DNA of 7,048 nt from Actinomycetes bacterium. GTDB taxonomy: Bacteria > Actinomycetota > Actinomycetes > Propionibacteriales > Propionibacteriaceae. The translations under genes were made by a program, and so were the position numbers. The stretch is taken from contig JAEWIK010000279.1 of the NCBI GenBank assembly GCA_023387135.1, positions 1-7,048 on the forward strand, written 5' to 3'. Under the pieces are notes generated by a model. The model was not told the origin of the DNA. It worked only from the letters and a program-made list of their open reading frames with translations, and made no database searches. Shown in pieces: positions 5,568 through 7,048 of the stretch (the stretch's first letter is position 1; every line of letters starts with the position of its first letter).

Positions 5568-6929
5568 TCAGTGCTGCATGTCGACGAAGCGGCTGTAGTG
5601 GCCCTGGAAGGCCACGGTGACTGTCTTCGTCTGGCCGTTGCGGTGCTTGGCCACGATGAAGTCGGCTTCGCCCGAGCGCTCCGAGTTGTTGTTGTACATG
5701 TCGTCCCTGTGCAGCAGGATCACGACGTCGGCGTCCTGTTCCAGCGAGCCCGACTCACGCAGGTCGGACAGCATGGGGCGCTTGTCGGTGCGCTGCTCGG
5801 GGCCACGGTTGAGCTGCGACAGCGCGATCACCGGGACGTCGAGCTCCTTGGCCAGCAGCTTCATCTGCCGGGAGAACTCCGACACCTCGAGCTGGCGGCT
5901 CTCCACCCGCTTGCCCGAGCTCATCAACTGCAGGTAGTCGACGACGATCAGCTTGAGGTCGTGGCGCTGCTTGAGCCTGCGGGCCTTGGCGCGGATCTCC
6001 ATCATCGTCAGGTTCGGCGAGTCGTCGATGAACAGGGGAGCCGAGGACACGTCGCCGGTCTTGCGCGCGATCCTCGCCCAGTTCTCGTCGCTCAACTGGC
6101 CCCGCCTGATGTCGTGGAGGGGCACCTGCGCCTCGGCCGAGAGCAGCCTCATGACGATCTCTGTCTTCGTCATTTCCAGGCTGAAGAAGGCCGAGCACAG
6201 GCCGTGCTTGATGGCCGCGGCGCGGGCGAGGTCGAGCCCGAGCGTCGACTTGCCCACGCCGGGACGGGCCGCCACGATCACCATCTGGCCGGGGTGCAAC
6301 CCGTTTGTCAGTTCGTCGAGGTCGACGAAGCCGGTGGGCACCCCCGCCATGACGCCGTGCGAGCTGAGGGCCTCGATCTCGTCGAGGGTCGACTCCATCA
6401 GCGCCGACAGCGGCTCGTAGTCCTCCGACGCCTTGCCCTCGGCCACCTGGTAGATGGCCTGCTGGGCTGCGTCGACGATGTTGTTCACGTCGCCCTGGCC
6501 GGAGTAGCCGAGCTGGGCGATCCTGATGGACGCCTCGACCAGGCGGCGCAGGATCGCCTTCTCGCGGACGATCTCGGCGTAGTACGAGGCGTTGGACGCG
6601 ATCGAGACTGTCGACAGCAGTTCGTGCAGGTAGATGTGGCCGCCGACCCTGCCCAGCTCGCCGCGCTTGGTCAGCTCGTCGGCGACGGTGATGGCGTCGG
6701 CAGGCTCGCCCCTGCCGAAGAGGTCGATGATCGCGTCGAAGATCTGCTCGTGCGCGGGACGGTAGAAGTCGTGGCCCTTGACGATCTCGCCGACGTCGCC
6801 GATCGCGTCCTTGCTGATGAGCATGGCGCCGAGCACGCTCTGCTCGGCCTGCACGTCCTGGGGAGGGGTACGGTCGCTCTGGTTCTCGGGCGCTTCGCTC
6901 CCGAACTGCATGACCTCAGCCAGCGACAC
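5568..6929 (-). CDS. dnaB: Replicative DNA helicase DnaB
   Basis: The hexameric ATP-driven helicase that unwinds DNA 5' to 3' ahead of the replication fork and recruits primase. Counting from GTG 6929 (453 residues), the N-terminal domain spans about 20-125 (PPQDVQAEQSVLGAML at its start). A linker covers about 160-185. The RecA-like motor fills about 190-450. Motor motifs seen: Walker A ARPGVGKST (221-229, Lys227), catalytic Glu252 in FSLEM, Walker B LIVVDYLQLM (327-336, Asp331), SQLNRGPEQR (371-380, sensor Gln372), DLRESGSLEQDADVV, and KHRNG (428-432) with the arginine finger Arg430. The Walker A form is that of actinobacterial DnaB. No intein interrupts it, unlike M. tuberculosis dnaB. Start: an ATG at 6935 abuts the GGAGGT at 6936-6941 with no spacing, while the in-frame GTG at 6929 has the ideal 6-base gap and gives an N-terminus MSLAEV; GTG is preferred. 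The family call is certain; the exact start is not. Confidence 0.97.
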   Translation of the reverse strand: MSLAEVMQFGSEAPENQSDRTPPQDVQAEQSVLGAMLISKDAIGDVGEIVKGHDFYRPAHEQIFDAIIDLFGRGEPADAITVADELTKRGELGRVGGHIYLHELLSTVSIASNASYYAEIVREKAILRRLVEASIRIAQLGYSGQGDVNNIVDAAQQAIYQVAEGKASEDYEPLSALMESTLDEIEALSSHGVMAGVPTGFVDLDELTNGLHPGQMVIVAARPGVGKSTLGLDLARAAAIKHGLCSAFFSLEMTKTEIVMRLLSAEAQVPLHDIRRGQLSDENWARIARKTGDVSSAPLFIDDSPNLTMMEIRAKARRLKQRHDLKLIVVDYLQLMSSGKRVESRQLEVSEFSRQMKLLAKELDVPVIALSQLNRGPEQRTDKRPMLSDLRESGSLEQDADVVILLHRDDMYNNNSERSGEADFIVAKHRNGQTKTVTVAFQGHYSRFVDMQH

Positions 6930-6935
6930 CTGCAT

Positions 6936-6941
6936 ACCTCC
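6936..6941 (-). promoter_or_regulatory. Shine-Dalgarno that decides the dnaB start
   Basis: GGAGGT on the minus strand, directly touching the ATG at 6935 and 6 bases from the GTG at 6929. A third in-frame start (ATG 6911) has GAGGT only 1 base away. Spacing favours the GTG. Confidence 0.65.
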
Positions 6942-6969
6942 GAAAGACCCTGGGGCTGGACGTGATCCG

Positions 6970-6975
6970 ACCCTA
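6970..6975 (-). promoter_or_regulatory. Possible -10 box of the dnaB promoter
   Basis: TAGGGT on the minus strand, inside the octamer CTAGGGTC that also occurs ahead of the aminotransferase gene. It would start a transcript near 6963 with a leader of about 30 bases. No convincing -35 was found, so this rests on the hexamer and its position. Confidence 0.3.
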
Positions 6976-7008
6976 GGCGGGCCCCCTGACAGTTCCCCTC
7001 AGCTCGGC

Positions 7009-7048
7009 TCGCCGGGGGCCGCGAGGCCCGACGCTGGGGGCCCGGCGA
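7009..7048. terminator. Nested GC inverted repeat at the window edge, possible terminator of an upstream gene
   Basis: TCGCCGGG (7009-7016) is perfectly complementary to CCCGGCGA (7041-7048). Nested within this span is GGGCC (7016-7020), a GCGA loop, and GGCCC (7025-7029). GGGCCCCC at 6979-6986 can alternatively pair with GGGGGCCC at 7036-7043. Placed upstream of dnaB, it may end the preceding transcript or fold as part of a dnaB leader. The window stops here, so the repeat may extend further. No coding region was seen in 6936-7048. Confidence 0.35.

Noticed and set aside
5568..6929. Intein insertion in dnaB
   Set aside because: Looked for because mycobacterial dnaB often carries one. The motor domain is continuous through Walker A and all later motifs.
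5547..6965. 472-codon open frame on the plus strand opposite dnaB
   Set aside because: Its product is low-complexity (Val/Leu/His/Asp/Arg-rich) with no recognisable motif, and it mirrors the codon bias of the certain dnaB gene. This is a typical high-GC antisense shadow.

Overview
The window is high-GC DNA (long open frames on all six strands, G/C-rich third positions, Shine-Dalgarno sites mixed with leaderless-type starts). It is best read as chromosome of an actinobacterium. The DnaB sequence, with its ARPGVGKST Walker A, is typical of that phylum. A Propionibacteriaceae-like organism is my guess, not something the sequence proves. No tRNA, rRNA, CRISPR array, insertion sequence or phage gene was seen.

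Layout. (1) Bases 1-1411, plus strand: the C-terminal part of a secreted subtilisin-family (S8) serine protease, cut by the window edge exactly at the catalytic serine. (2) Bases 1424-1453: a strong hairpin between convergent genes. (3) Minus strand, read right to left: a ThrE-type threonine/serine exporter homologue (4822-3386), a class-V PLP-dependent aminotransferase of the cysteine-desulfurase-like branch (3288-1969) and a small lipoprotein (1923-1468). The gaps are 97 and 45 bp, so they may form one transcription unit with an extra internal promoter. (4) A 163-bp divergent intergenic region. It carries a good SigR/SigH-type promoter reading right into dps and a -10 hexamer placed for a leaderless transcript of the exporter. 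(5) dps (4986-5480, plus), a mini-ferritin with its full ferroxidase site. (6) An 87-bp convergent junction with short hairpins. (7) dnaB (minus, 6929-5568), the replicative helicase, complete and without an intein. (8) A 113-bp leader upstream of dnaB with a possible -10 box and a hairpin region that may end an upstream transcript.

How it fits together. DnaB is replication housekeeping. Dps is a stress protein that stores iron and protects DNA, here apparently under an oxidative/thiol-stress sigma factor. The exporter, PLP enzyme and lipoprotein lie head to tail, which makes a link between amino-acid metabolism and export possible but unproven. The protease is unrelated to them in orientation and is separated by a terminator.

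Nothing here amounts to a convincing new multi-gene system. The points most worth a second look are the dps promoter, the leaderless start of the exporter gene, the missing desulfurase cysteine in the PLP enzyme, and the helicase start codon.
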